A stretch of 28,623 bases of DNA from NCBI GenBank assembly GCA_002315235.1, contig DCGK01000082.1:1-28623 (forward strand), given 5' to 3'. This document shows, one piece after another, positions 1 through 8,612 of this stretch. Position numbers and translations under genes: made by a program. Positions within the stretch are counted from its first letter, which is position 1; every line of letters begins with the position of its first letter. The stretch comes from Ruminococcus sp. UBA1780 (lineage in GTDB: Bacteria > Bacillota > Clostridia > Oscillospirales > Ruminococcaceae). The notes beneath the pieces are model-generated. The model was not told the origin of the DNA, ran no database searches, and saw only the letters and a program-made list of their open reading frames with translations.

Positions 1-38
1 AGACTTAATCAGTGTTTCCTTAACCTGTGCCTCATTAG

Positions 39-248
39 TTACTCTTCCTTCCGGAATTCGAGAATATCTCCCGGCTGACAATCCAGAACATCACATATTT
101 TCTCAAGTGTTGCAAATCTGACTGCTTTGGCTTTTCCGGTTTTAAGAATTGAAAGATTTGCAGGTGTTATTTCTATTTTTTCTGCAAGATCGCCTGATGA
201 TATTTTTCTTTTGGCCATCATTACATCAAGATTTACTACTATTGGCAT
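39..248 (-). CDS. YozG-like XRE/Cro family transcriptional regulator
   Basis: A 69-aa protein that is almost entirely one helix-turn-helix domain. The segment around residues 17-45 (SGDLAEKIEITPANLSILK) fits the Xre fold, and the C-terminal part (EKICDVLDCQPGDILEF) is the hallmark of the short YozG/DUF739-like regulators. A good ribosome binding site (AAAGGAAG) lies just upstream of the ATG. The gene follows the DUF2975 membrane protein with a gap of 18 nt and shares its promoter. This DUF2975-XRE pairing is common in Firmicutes. Its regulatory targets are not known from the sequence; autoregulation is plausible. The 38 bases beyond its stop hold nothing I can support. Confidence 0.9.
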   Translation of the reverse strand: MPIVVNLDVMMAKRKISSGDLAEKIEITPANLSILKTGKAKAVRFATLEKICDVLDCQPGDILEFRKEE

Positions 249-266
249 TTTTATCGCTTCCTTTCA

Positions 267-716
267 TCAGATTGTATAGTCGCTTTCTTCCTTGATAAGT
301 ACAGCCTCTTCAAATACATTTTTGAGTATTCTGAGCACAAGTCCCATAAATCCGACTGTAAATCCTACAAGAAAAGCGACCTCAAGGAATGACATTATTC
401 CCCATGCAAAAATTACAGCTGATACTGCAAAACAGCACCATGAAATTCTTCTGAGTAACCCGACATTTTTCTGAACAAATACTTTTTTCTTTGAAATATT
501 GTCAAGAAGCATATACAGAAATACGAGAAGCACGCACAGCATAGCTACGACCACGTACCCCATAACACATGAAGGAAGATGTCCCAGCGGTTTGTAATAA
601 TAGTCCTCCAGATACGCTATACAGTCCGGAAGCCATATACATACCGCCGCCGCAAGTCCCATCCCCAGGAAAATAAGTCCCTTTGATAATAATACTGATA
701 ATTCTTTAGTCCACAT
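267..716 (-). CDS. DUF2975 family membrane protein
   Basis: A membrane protein of about 149 aa with four hydrophobic segments, matching the DUF2975 family in length and layout. I start it at the ATG that begins MWTKELSVLL. An AAAGG motif lies 11 nt upstream of that ATG, whereas the earlier in-frame ATG at 788 falls at the predicted transcription start and would give an untranslated-leaderless message. The ATG at 725 is only 2 nt from the Shine-Dalgarno motif. It is the first gene of a two-gene unit with the XRE regulator. Its function is unknown; the pairing suggests a membrane component linked to the regulator. Confidence 0.85.
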   Translation of the reverse strand: MWTKELSVLLSKGLIFLGMGLAAAVCIWLPDCIAYLEDYYYKPLGHLPSCVMGYVVVAMLCVLLVFLYMLLDNISKKKVFVQKNVGLLRRISWCCFAVSAVIFAWGIMSFLEVAFLVGFTVGFMGLVLRILKNVFEEAVLIKEESDYTI

Positions 717-794
717 AAAATACATCACCTTTCTGTTATACTGAAAACATACACTGCCATGGCCGCTGAAAATGTTTTCGTTTTCCATGGTTTT

Positions 795-823
795 ATTATA
801 GCATGTGAAAATCTATTTGTCAA
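795..823 (-). promoter_or_regulatory. Sigma-A promoter for the DUF2975-XRE unit
   Basis: On the minus strand TTGACA (818-823) and TATAAT (795-800) are separated by exactly 17 nt, a perfect consensus. Transcription would begin near 788, leaving a leader of about 70 nt. The leader holds an imperfect inverted repeat bounded by two CCATGG sites (757-762 and 785-790), which could be an operator or hairpin. Confidence 0.8.
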
Positions 824-894
824 TATATTTTTATTGTCTTTCAATATATTTTTGTTTTTCTCTGATAATCAGACTTTTGACGAACATACCGGAT

Positions 895-949
895 GTATAC
901 AAAAGGGCGGCAGTCATCCTTTACGGATAACCGCCGCCCTTTTGTATAC
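895..949. terminator. Bidirectional intrinsic terminator after argF
   Basis: Perfect 17-bp inverted repeat (GTATACAAAAGGGCGGC at 895-911, complement at 933-949) with a nested ATCC/GGAT stem in the loop. The arm carries A/T runs, so it has a U-rich 3' side on either strand. It closes the arginine operon, and no converging plus-strand gene is seen. Confidence 0.85.
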
Positions 950-980
950 GCAGATACTTAAAATATGTTTTTTTCTGTTA

Positions 981-1886
981 TCAGTCAGCCATGAGCTTAA
1001 CCATAACAGCCTTCTGAGCATGAAGTCTGTTTTCTGCTTCTTCAAAAATTTCTTCAGCGTGTTCCTCAAAAACCTTAGCTGTAATTTCTTCCTCTCTGTG
1101 AGCAGGGAGACAGTGAAGAACCATTGCCTTTTCGTTTGCCACAGCCATTACTTCATCATTAATCTGATAGCCGTTAAACGCAATCTTTCTCTTCTCAGCT
1201 TCGCCTTCCTGACCCATTGATGCCCATACATCCGTAATAACCACGTCTGCACCCTTTGCAGCTTCAAGAGGCTTGTTTGTCATTGTGAATCTGCCTGTTG
1301 AACGTGCGTATTCAACAACCTTCGCAGCCGGCTGATAATCATCAGGACATGCAACTGCAACCTCCATACCAACCTTGATAAATCCGGCGATAAGTGAATT
1401 TGCCATGTTATTGCCGTCACCGATATAGCACATCTTAAGTCCTTCGAAGCTGCCTCTGAATTCACGTACTGTCATAAGGTCAGCAAGAATCTGGCATGGA
1501 TGTGAATAGTCTGTAAGGCCATTGATAACCGGAACTGAACCGTATTCAGCAAGGTCCTCAACTTCCTTCTGTTCAAATGTTCTGATCATGATACCGTCAA
1601 GGTAGCGTGAAAGAACTCTTGCTGTATCCTGAACAGGTTCTCCTCTGCCTATCTGAAGATCATTTGATGAAAGGAAAAGCGGATAACCGCCAAGCTGATA
1701 CATACCTGTTTCAAATGAAACGCGGGTTCTTGTGGATGCCTTCTGAAAAATCATTCCAAGAGTCTTTCCCTTAAGATGAGGATGCGGAATGCCATGCTTA
1801 AGTTCATATTTAAGCTGGTCAGCGAGGTTAAGTATATCAATAATCTCTTCTTTACTGAGATCCATTATTGTGAGTAAATGCTTCAT
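981..1886 (-). CDS. argF: Ornithine carbamoyltransferase
   Basis: Cytosolic OTCase, which joins ornithine and carbamoyl phosphate to give citrulline. The 301-aa length is normal. Visible signatures are the carbamoyl phosphate loop STRTR (51-55), HPCQ (129-132), the ornithine-side motif DVWASMG (219-225, usually DVWxSMG) and HCLPAHR (258-264) with the catalytic Cys. The ATG is preceded by AAAGGTG at about 10 nt. It is the last gene of the argH-argCJBDF block and lies 57 nt after argD. The HCLP and STRTR motifs distinguish it from aspartate carbamoyltransferase. Confidence 0.97.
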   Translation of the reverse strand: MKHLLTIMDLSKEEIIDILNLADQLKYELKHGIPHPHLKGKTLGMIFQKASTRTRVSFETGMYQLGGYPLFLSSNDLQIGRGEPVQDTARVLSRYLDGIMIRTFEQKEVEDLAEYGSVPVINGLTDYSHPCQILADLMTVREFRGSFEGLKMCYIGDGNNMANSLIAGFIKVGMEVAVACPDDYQPAAKVVEYARSTGRFTMTNKPLEAAKGADVVITDVWASMGQEGEAEKRKIAFNGYQINDEVMAVANEKAMVLHCLPAHREEEITAKVFEEHAEEIFEEAENRLHAQKAVMVKLMAD

Positions 1887-1943
1887 TTATTTTACACCTT
1901 TCTGTATTATTCTGAAATTACAGTGACCGCAGTTTTTATGCGT

Positions 1944-3104
1944 TTACAAAAGTTCTTCCAGTACTGCAAGTCCCCTGTCAATTTCCTCGTATGTAATTGT
2001 AAGCGGAGGAAGCAGACGAACCTTCGTCTTTGCAGTGAGAAGAAGAAGACCCTTATCAAGCGCTGCCTTTACAACATCAGCAGCCTTCTTTTCTGTGAGC
2101 TCAATACCTATCATAAGACCGAGTCCGCTTACAGATGAAACGCCCTTCATTTTTGAAACCTTATCAAAAATGTATTCGCTCTTCTTCTGAACCTCAGCAA
2201 GGAATTCAGGAGATGAAACACGTGAAACAACCACGTTTCCTCCGGCACATGCAAGCGGATTTCCGCCGAATGTCGAGCCGTGCGTTCCAGGAACAAGAAC
2301 AGACGAGCACTTTTCTGAAGCAAGACATACGCCAACAGGAATACCGCCGGCAATACCCTTGGCCATTGTTGTTACATCCGGCTTTACACCGAAATGCTCA
2401 GAAGCAAGGAACTTTCCTGTACGTCCGGCACCGGTCTGAACCTCGTCTGCAATCATAAGAATATCCTTCTCATCGCAGATTTTACGGACAGCCTTTACAA
2501 ATTCGTCATCAAGCTTTACTACGCCGCCTTCACCCTGAACAAATTCAATCATTACTGCACACACTGTGTCATCAGCAGCATTTTTAAGTGCTTCTATGTC
2601 ATTGGCAGGAGTATGAACAAAGCCTTCAACAAACGGGAAAAAATAGTTGTGGAAAACATCCTGTCCTGTTGCTGAAAGTGTAGCCATTGTACGGCCGTGG
2701 AATGAATTAACAAGCGTAATAATTGTGCTGCGGCCCTTGCCGTACTTGTCAAAGCTGTATTTACGCGCAATCTTGATTGCACATTCATTTGCTTCAGCAC
2801 CGCTGTTTCCGAAGAATACCTTGTCATATCCTGTTACGCTGCAGAGTCTGTCCGCAAATTCAGCCTGAACCGCTGTGTAGTAGTAGTTTGAAGTATGCTG
2901 GATGCTGCGCACCTGGCTGCAAACTGCATCAGCCCATTCCTCATCACAGTATCCAAGTGAGTTTGTTCCGATACCACTGCCGAAATCTATGTATTCCTTA
3001 TTGTTCTCGTCAACAGCTGTGCGGCCGTTTCCTTTGTCGAGAACAAGATCATAACGGCCGTATGTATGCATAACGCTGCCGTTGAATTTTTCTATTGTAT
3101 TCAT
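1944..3104 (-). CDS. argD: Acetylornithine aminotransferase
   Basis: PLP-dependent class III aminotransferase that converts N-acetylglutamate semialdehyde and glutamate to N-acetylornithine. It is 386 aa, typical for ArgD. Motifs include GNSGAEANE (99-107), FHGRT (135-139), the PLP-contacting DEVQTG (220-225), the Schiff-base lysine in MAKGIAGG (Lys249) and the phosphate-binding STFGGNPLA. The start ATG has AAAGGTG upstream. Its place between argB and argF identifies the substrate. An additional succinyl-diaminopimelate aminotransferase activity, known for some ArgD proteins, cannot be judged here. Confidence 0.96.
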   Translation of the reverse strand: MNTIEKFNGSVMHTYGRYDLVLDKGNGRTAVDENNKEYIDFGSGIGTNSLGYCDEEWADAVCSQVRSIQHTSNYYYTAVQAEFADRLCSVTGYDKVFFGNSGAEANECAIKIARKYSFDKYGKGRSTIITLVNSFHGRTMATLSATGQDVFHNYFFPFVEGFVHTPANDIEALKNAADDTVCAVMIEFVQGEGGVVKLDDEFVKAVRKICDEKDILMIADEVQTGAGRTGKFLASEHFGVKPDVTTMAKGIAGGIPVGVCLASEKCSSVLVPGTHGSTFGGNPLACAGGNVVVSRVSSPEFLAEVQKKSEYIFDKVSKMKGVSSVSGLGLMIGIELTEKKAADVVKAALDKGLLLLTAKTKVRLLPPLTITYEEIDRGLAVLEELL

Positions 3105-3138
3105 TTTATTTATTCACCTTTCGTTATTATGAAGCATA

Positions 3139-3999
3139 TCAGGTGAACTGTGTACCGATACCTTCATTTGTAAGAAGTTCAATGAGAATTGAATGAGGAA
3201 CTCTTCCGTCAATGATGCATGTCTTCTTTACGCCTCTTCTTACGGCTTCAACACAGCACTCAATCTTAGGAATCATACCGCCTGAAATAATGCCCTGTCT
3301 CTTCATAAACGGAACATCGCTTACGTTTACTGACGGAATAAGAGTTGAAGGATCATCCTTATCCTTAAGAAGACCTGCAATGTCAGTCATGAGAATAAGA
3401 TTCTCAGCACCGAGTTCAGCCGCTATTCTGGCCGCCGCTGTATCAGCATTGATATTCATTGTCTGGCCGTCTTCTGTTGAGGCAACTGTTGCAATAACAG
3501 GGACATATCCGTTGTCAAGTGTATCAGTAATAACCTTTGTGTTTACTGCTGTTATTTCACCTACATAACCAAGATCCTGTTCACCCTTCATTTTTTCAGC
3601 CATAAGCATTTTTCCGTCAAGTCCGCAGAGACCGACAGCGCTTCCGCCATTTGATGCCAGGAGTGAAACAAGCTCCTTGTTTACCTTTCCTGCAAGGACC
3701 ATTTTAACAACGTCAATTGTATCCTTGTCAGTATATCTGAGACCGCCGATGAACCTGCTTTCTATATTCAGCTTCTTAAGCATATCATTGATTTCCGGAC
3801 CGCCGCCGTGAACAAGAACAACTCTTACGCCAACGAGAGAAAGAAGTACAATATCACTCATAACAGCCTGCTTGAGTTCTTCATTTGTCATAGCGTTTCC
3901 GCCGTACTTTACTACAACTGTCTTGTTGTTATACTTTCTGATGTACGGAAGTGCATCAATAAGAATCTGTGAACGAACATTGTTTGCTATAGTTTCCAA
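3139..3999 (-). CDS. argB: Acetylglutamate kinase
   Basis: Phosphorylates N-acetylglutamate at the second step of the pathway. The 286 aa show the amino acid kinase fold: KYGGNAM (31-37), LVHGGGPEI (62-70), GGLRYTD (85-91) and the C-terminal GIGTQF ending. An N-terminal helix (residues 7-22) precedes the kinase core, as in the arginine-inhibited hexameric enzymes, so feedback inhibition by arginine is likely (inference). The start codon is TTG; no ATG fits the family N-terminus and the upstream Shine-Dalgarno sequence is only moderate. Two small hairpins lie between argJ and this gene. Confidence 0.95.
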   Translation of the reverse strand: METIANNVRSQILIDALPYIRKYNNKTVVVKYGGNAMTNEELKQAVMSDIVLLSLVGVRVVLVHGGGPEINDMLKKLNIESRFIGGLRYTDKDTIDVVKMVLAGKVNKELVSLLASNGGSAVGLCGLDGKMLMAEKMKGEQDLGYVGEITAVNTKVITDTLDNGYVPVIATVASTEDGQTMNINADTAAARIAAELGAENLILMTDIAGLLKDKDDPSTLIPSVNVSDVPFMKRQGIISGGMIPKIECCVEAVRRGVKKTCIIDGRVPHSILIELLTNEGIGTQFT

Positions 4000-4034
4000 T
4001 TCAAATAACCATCTTTCTGTTAATTATAGTAAAC

Positions 4035-4072
4035 GCAGAAAATAATTCTGCATCATCCGGGATAATCCGGAT
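4035..4072 (-). other. Two small hairpins between argJ and argB
   Basis: GCAGAA/TTCTGC (4035-4051) and ATCCGG/CCGGAT (4055-4072) form two adjacent 6-bp stems in the argJ-argB gap. Neither is followed by a clear U-run in the transcript, so RNA processing or stability elements are more likely than terminators. Confidence 0.45.
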
Positions 4073-5298
4073 CAGCTTCTGTAGTCGGCATTAATCTTTA
4101 CATAGTCATATGTAAGATCGCAGCCCCATGCTGCAGCACTTGCCGTACCTTCATTCATATCAATAAGGATTGTGACAGCCTTTTCTGAAAGTATCTTTGT
4201 AGCCTCGTCCTCTTCGAAAGGAACAGGATTGCCCTTGTCAAACACCATCATTTTTCCGGCCTTGCTCTCAAAGTAAAGCTGAACATCATTCTGGTCAAAC
4301 TGTGCGCCTGAGTATCCCATTGCACAGAGGAAACGTCCGAAGTTAGCGTCATGTCCGTAGATAGCAGCCTTTGAAAGGTTTGAGCCAACTACCGAACGAG
4401 CCATTATCTTCGCATCTTCCTTGCTCTTTGCGTTGATAATCTTTGCTTCAAAAAGTGCTGTTGCACCTTCACCGTCACCTGCCATTCTCTTGGCAAGATA
4501 TTCGCATACGTAATAGAGAGCATCTCTGAAAAGCTTATAGTTTTCATCCATGCTGTCAATTGCCGGATTCTCCGCAAGACCGTTTGCAAGCACGAGAAGT
4601 GTATCATTTGTTGATGTATCACCATCAACAGTAATCATATTGAATGTATCTGTAACTACATCAGAAAGAGCTTCCTGAAGTAATTTTTTGTCAATTACAG
4701 CATCGGTTGTAACATAGCCGAGCATTGTGCACATGTTAGGGTGAATCATACCTGAGCCCTTGCTCATTGCTCCTATTGTTACTGTTCTGCCGCATATTTC
4801 AAAGGAAACGGCAATCTCCTTGTTAACTGTATCTGTTGTCATAATAGCGCGTGAAGCTTCTGTTCCGGCTTCCTTTCCGTACGCCTTTTTTGACATGAGT
4901 TCCTTTACACCGGCAACTATCTTTTCAGGATCAATCTTCATTCCGATAACACCAGTTGAACCAACAAGAACACTTTCAGCACTGTCACCTGTAATATCAG
5001 CAACTGCCTGTCCGGTAATTCTGCAGATATCAAGACCCTGCTGACCTGTGCACGCATTGGCAATGCCTGAATTGACAACAACGGCTCTTACCTTTGTATC
5101 TGAATCTGTTACTGCCTTGTCCCATAATACAGGAGCAGCCTTTACAACGTTTGTAGTATAAACGCCTGCTGTCACGCAAGGCACATCACTGTACACAAGA
5201 GCCATGTCTGTACGTCCCTTGTATTTGATTCCCGCAGCAGCTGATGCAGCCTGAAATCCCTTCGGAGATGTTACTCCGCCTTCCAATATATTAAACAT
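4072..5298 (-). CDS. argJ: Bifunctional ornithine acetyltransferase / N-acetylglutamate synthase
   Basis: Transfers the acetyl group from N-acetylornithine to glutamate, recycling it, and often also makes N-acetylglutamate from acetyl-CoA. The 408-aa precursor is expected to cleave itself. The conserved site GSGMIHPNM-x-TML is present with Thr191 as the N-terminal nucleophile of the beta chain. The residue before it is Cys190 rather than the usual Ala. The protein ends in YVKINADYRS, the family C-terminus. It starts at ATG 17 nt after argC with an AAGG motif. Presence of argJ and absence of argA or argE in the block indicate the cyclic pathway. Whether it has both activities cannot be read from sequence alone. 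Confidence 0.96.
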   Translation of the reverse strand: MFNILEGGVTSPKGFQAASAAAGIKYKGRTDMALVYSDVPCVTAGVYTTNVVKAAPVLWDKAVTDSDTKVRAVVVNSGIANACTGQQGLDICRITGQAVADITGDSAESVLVGSTGVIGMKIDPEKIVAGVKELMSKKAYGKEAGTEASRAIMTTDTVNKEIAVSFEICGRTVTIGAMSKGSGMIHPNMCTMLGYVTTDAVIDKKLLQEALSDVVTDTFNMITVDGDTSTNDTLLVLANGLAENPAIDSMDENYKLFRDALYYVCEYLAKRMAGDGEGATALFEAKIINAKSKEDAKIMARSVVGSNLSKAAIYGHDANFGRFLCAMGYSGAQFDQNDVQLYFESKAGKMMVFDKGNPVPFEEDEATKILSEKAVTILIDMNEGTASAAAWGCDLTYDYVKINADYRS

Positions 5299-5315
5299 AT
5301 CTGTAACCTTCTTTA

Positions 5316-6266
5316 TTAAATATTAAGTCCTGTCGCCTCATCAATGCCCATCATAATGTTCAGACACTGAACCGCAGCACCTGACGCACCCTTGCCAAGA
5401 TTATCAAGACGTGAACAGAGAAGAACCTGATCATCATTTCCGCATACAAAAATCTGCATTCTGTCGTGATTGCTGAGAGTATTTGAAGCAAGGAAACCAT
5501 CAGGAAGCTCATCAGTACCGCCAGGTGACATAACGGAAACCATTTTCTGACCTTCGTAATGCTTTGCAAGTGCTTCATAAATGTCGTTTATACCGCATTT
5601 TTTCTCAAGAAGTCTTGTCTGTACCGGAACTGAAACAACCATACCGCTGTAGTAGTCGCAGACAATAGGATTAAACATAGGCTTTACTGAAAGTCCGGAA
5701 ATTTTCTGCATCTCAGGAAGATGCTTGTGGGACTGGGTAAGAGCATATTGTCTCGGGCTGTTGAATTCATAAGGCTTGTCAGCGCCCTCATAAACAGCAA
5801 TAGCCTTCTTGCCTGCTCCGCTGTATCCTGATGTTGCGTATGCAAACACAGGAAAATCCTTCTGCATAATTCCTGAGCTCACGAGAGGGGCTACAAGTGA
5901 AATAAAGCCGCTCGCATAGCATCCCGGAACTGCAAGTCTGTTTGTTGTTTTTATTTTTTCACGCTGTGAAGCTGAAAGTTCCGGAAAACCGTAAACCCAG
6001 CTGTCGTTTGTTCTGTGAGCTGTTGAAGCATCAAGAATTCTTACGTGATCATTTTCAACAAGAGAAACGGCTTCAATTGATGCAGCATCAGGCAGACAAA
6101 GGAATGTATAGTCCGAGCTGTTAATAAGTCTCTTTCTCTCAGCCAGATCTTTTCTCTTGTCCTCATCAATCCTGAGAAGCTCTATATCATTTCTTCCGCT
6201 GAATCTTTCTATTATACGAAGTCCGGTTGTACCTTCCTGACCATCGATATATACTTTAACTGCCAA
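5316..6266 (-). CDS. argC: N-acetyl-gamma-glutamyl-phosphate reductase (type 2)
   Basis: NADPH-dependent reductase that makes N-acetylglutamate semialdehyde. At 316 aa it matches the shorter type 2 AGPR family. The N-terminal Rossmann motif is GQEGTTGLRI (9-18), the catalytic Cys is in VPGCYASG (Cys116), and the second active-site motif is HKHLPEM (His180/His182). The start codon is TTG, positioned 8 nt after AAAGGTG; the next residues AVKVYIDG match the family start, so TTG is the probable true start. The upstream gap to the small membrane protein contains a GTAAACG/CGTTTAC inverted repeat (6291-6317). Confidence 0.95.
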   Translation of the reverse strand: MAVKVYIDGQEGTTGLRIIERFSGRNDIELLRIDEDKRKDLAERKRLINSSDYTFLCLPDAASIEAVSLVENDHVRILDASTAHRTNDSWVYGFPELSASQREKIKTTNRLAVPGCYASGFISLVAPLVSSGIMQKDFPVFAYATSGYSGAGKKAIAVYEGADKPYEFNSPRQYALTQSHKHLPEMQKISGLSVKPMFNPIVCDYYSGMVVSVPVQTRLLEKKCGINDIYEALAKHYEGQKMVSVMSPGGTDELPDGFLASNTLSNHDRMQIFVCGNDDQVLLCSRLDNLGKGASGAAVQCLNIMMGIDEATGLNI

Positions 6267-6290
6267 CGCAATCTCACCTTTCCTGTTATT

Positions 6291-6317
6291 GTAAACGCAT
6301 TATTTTAATTCGTTTAC
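6291..6317. repeat. Inverted repeat before argC
   Basis: GTAAACG (6291-6297) and CGTTTAC (6311-6317) are perfect 7-bp inverted arms around an AT-rich 13-nt centre, overlapping the stop codon of the upstream small ORF. No U-tract follows, so it may be a regulator site or RNA hairpin at the argH/argC junction. Confidence 0.4.
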
Positions 6318-6523
6318 TGTTTTTTATTGTCATTACTGTCGTTTTTAAGATTTTTTACAACGCTGAAAATCACTGTCGCACTGAATGTTATAATCAGCCA
6401 TCCTCTGTTAACCGCAGGACTGTTTTCGAATTTAAGGATCATAATAACAAGAAATCCTATAAACCACACGAAAACTCCGGCCAGGCTAATAAGAAAAACC
6501 GACAGGATATTTTTCCTGTTCAT
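6314..6523 (-). CDS. Small two-helix membrane protein between argH and argC
   Basis: A 69-aa hypothetical protein. It has two hydrophobic segments (about residues 6-30 and 41-57) and a charged, Asn/Lys-rich tail (KNLKNDSNDNKKQ). Its ATG overlaps the argH stop as TAATG, a sign of translational coupling, and CGGAGAA lies upstream within argH. I do not recognise a family. Its conserved-looking placement inside an arginine operon could mean a membrane role linked to amino acid handling, but this is only context. The alternative is a non-functional spacer ORF; the coupling and TM pattern argue against that. Confidence 0.7.
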   Translation of the reverse strand: MNRKNILSVFLISLAGVFVWFIGFLVIMILKFENSPAVNRGWLIITFSATVIFSVVKNLKNDSNDNKKQ

Positions 6524-7908
6524 TATGCCATTTCTCCGGAAAGAGCCTTCATTGTCTTCTGAATCTGAATTTTAACTGATTCAGGAGCAGGGCCGCCCTC
6601 TGATTTTCTCTGATTTACACATGTTTCAAGGCTGATAGCATCAAATACATCTGTATCGAAAAGATCAGTAAACTTTTTGTATTCTTCAATTGCAAGTGTT
6701 TCAAGAGTTTCATTTTTCTGAATACAGAGTGCAACGAGCTGTCCTGTAATCTTGTATGCATCTCTGAAAGGCATTCCCTTCTTAACAAGATAGTCTGCAC
6801 AGTCAGTTGCATTGATAAATCCTCTTGCAGCAGCATTGCGCATGTTCTCTTTATTGATTCTCATTGTCTCAATCATAGGAATGAATGTCTTCAGGCAGAG
6901 CTTTACATTGTCAACTGCATCAAATATCGCTTCCTTGTCTTCCTGCATATCCTTGTTATATGCAAGAGGAAGTCCTTTGAGCATTGAAAGAAGTGTAACG
7001 AGATCTCCTGTTACTCTTCCCGTCTTTCCTCTGATAAGTTCTGTTATATCAGGATTTTTCTTCTGAGGCATAATTGATGAGCCTGTTGCATAGGCGTCAT
7101 CAAGTTCTATAAATTTGAATTCCCATGAACACCACATGATTATTTCCTCAGAAAATCTTGAGAGGTGTGTCATAAGAAGTGAAAGTGCACATGCGAGTTC
7201 AACACAGAAATCTCTGTCTGAAACACCGTCGAGGCTGTTAACCATAGGTGCATCAAAACCAAGAAGCTCTGATGTCATACCGCGGTCAATAGGATATGTT
7301 GTACCTGCAAGAGCACAGCTTCCAAGAGGATTTACGTTCATTCTTTCTGCTGTATCAGCAAGTCTTGAAAGATCCCTTAAAAGCATCTGGCCGTAAGCCA
7401 TCATATGATGTGCAAGTGTAACAGGCTGAGCTCTCTGAAGATGAGTATAACCCGGCATGATAGTATCAAGATTGTTTTCTGCAATACCGCAGAGCGTCTT
7501 TACAAGACTGGCTGCAAGTTCTCTGATTTCTTTTATTTCGTCTCTGAGATAAAGTCTGATATCAACAGCAACCTGGTCATTTCTTGAACGTGATGTATGA
7601 AGTCTCTTTCCTACATCGCCGTATCTCTTTGTAAGCTCTGCTTCAATAAACATATGGATATCTTCTGCAGTCATATCAAGCTCAAGCTTTCCTGATTCGA
7701 TATCTGCAAGTATTTCCTTAAGCCCGGCTATTATCTGTGCGCTGTCTTCCTCTGAAATAATACCGCACTTTCCAAGCATGGTTGCATGAGCAATACTTCC
7801 CTGAATATCATGTCTGTACATTCTTCCGTCAAAAGAGATTGATGAGTTGAATGCATTTACAGTTTCATCGACTTCCTTTGAAAATCTTCCGGCCCACATC
7901 TTTGCCAT
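6523..7908 (-). CDS. argH: Argininosuccinate lyase
   Basis: Splits argininosuccinate into arginine and fumarate, the last step. The 461 aa are full length. Fumarase/aspartase superfamily motifs are all present: HTSRSRNDQVA (104-114), the catalytic His in PGYTHLQRAQP (His156) and the signature loop GSSIMPQKKNP (276-286). ATG start with AAAGGTG about 11 nt upstream. It follows the pentapeptide-repeat gene by 22 nt and overlaps the next small ORF by one base, so these are one operon. Confidence 0.97.
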   Translation of the reverse strand: MAKMWAGRFSKEVDETVNAFNSSISFDGRMYRHDIQGSIAHATMLGKCGIISEEDSAQIIAGLKEILADIESGKLELDMTAEDIHMFIEAELTKRYGDVGKRLHTSRSRNDQVAVDIRLYLRDEIKEIRELAASLVKTLCGIAENNLDTIMPGYTHLQRAQPVTLAHHMMAYGQMLLRDLSRLADTAERMNVNPLGSCALAGTTYPIDRGMTSELLGFDAPMVNSLDGVSDRDFCVELACALSLLMTHLSRFSEEIIMWCSWEFKFIELDDAYATGSSIMPQKKNPDITELIRGKTGRVTGDLVTLLSMLKGLPLAYNKDMQEDKEAIFDAVDNVKLCLKTFIPMIETMRINKENMRNAAARGFINATDCADYLVKKGMPFRDAYKITGQLVALCIQKNETLETLAIEEYKKFTDLFDTDVFDAISLETCVNQRKSEGGPAPESVKIQIQKTMKALSGEMA

Positions 7909-7930
7909 CTGTAGTTACACACCTTTCATT

Positions 7931-8509
7931 TTAGTCGTTAATCAGCTTTTCAATATCTATTTTCTTTTCCTTTACAGCTTTAATAACAGCACCTACGTCT
8001 ATTCCGTCTATTCTGAGTCCGTCTGTTTCACAGTCGGTAATCTCAACGTCTGTAAGGGAACATTCCTTAAACCTAGTACCTGTGAGGATGATTTTTTCAA
8101 ATGACGCATTGAGCATGTCTGAAAAGAAAAGCTGTGACTCATCCAGTGACACTTCATTGAACTTTGTTTCCTTAAAATTGATGCCCTTAAAATCAGCTCT
8201 GGACATATTAAGTCCGTTAAATCTGGCAGCTTCCATATTTACATTTTCAACGACAGCCTTCGCAAAACTTGATGAAACAATAGTACTGTTGTCAAGATAT
8301 GCATCATTAAACGCACAGCTGTTAAGGTCAACATTCTTAAATACCGCACATTCCATATTGGCATCCTGAAACGTTACCGTTGAAAGGTTAACTCTGTCAA
8401 ACGCTGCTCTTTCAAGATTCACTGTTACAAATTCAGCGTCCGGAATGCTGTCTTCTGAAAGTCTGAGCGGTTCTCCAACCTTGTGCTGATATGTTTTGAT
8501 TTCGTCCAT
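7931..8509 (-). CDS. Pentapeptide repeat protein
   Basis: A 192-aa protein in which residues about 25-165 are successive five-residue units with Phe or Leu at the centre and small residues (A, C, S, V) at the preceding position, as in the right-handed quadrilateral beta-helix family. The last 25 residues (AVIKAVKEKKIDIEKLIND) look helical and not repeated. GGGAGG lies 9 nt before the ATG. It sits between the argG terminator and argH, so it may be the first gene of the arginine operon proper. No arginine role is known for this fold; its function is unassigned. Confidence 0.85.
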   Translation of the reverse strand: MDEIKTYQHKVGEPLRLSEDSIPDAEFVTVNLERAAFDRVNLSTVTFQDANMECAVFKNVDLNSCAFNDAYLDNSTIVSSSFAKAVVENVNMEAARFNGLNMSRADFKGINFKETKFNEVSLDESQLFFSDMLNASFEKIILTGTRFKECSLTDVEITDCETDGLRIDGIDVGAVIKAVKEKKIDIEKLIND

Positions 8510-8544
8510 TTCAAAAAACCTCCCTCTGAAACAAAAAATACAAA

Positions 8545-8586
8545 AATAAATAAATAAAATAAAAGGCGGACGAACAAACGCCCGCC
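8545..8586 (-). terminator. Intrinsic terminator after argG
   Basis: On the minus strand GGCGGGCG and CGTCCGCC pair over 8 bp (one G-U) around a TTTGTT loop (8565-8586), followed by a T-rich run down to about 8545. It separates argG from the pentapeptide-argH-argCJBDF block. No convincing promoter was found between it and the pentapeptide gene, so partial read-through may supply the downstream operon. Confidence 0.8.
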
Positions 8587-8612
8587 CTTTTTATTAAACT
8601 CCGAAGAGCAGA

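Noticed and set aside
759..1220. 153-aa plus-strand ORF over the argF 3' end
   Set aside because: It runs antisense through the terminator and argF, has no family features and no convincing ribosome binding site.
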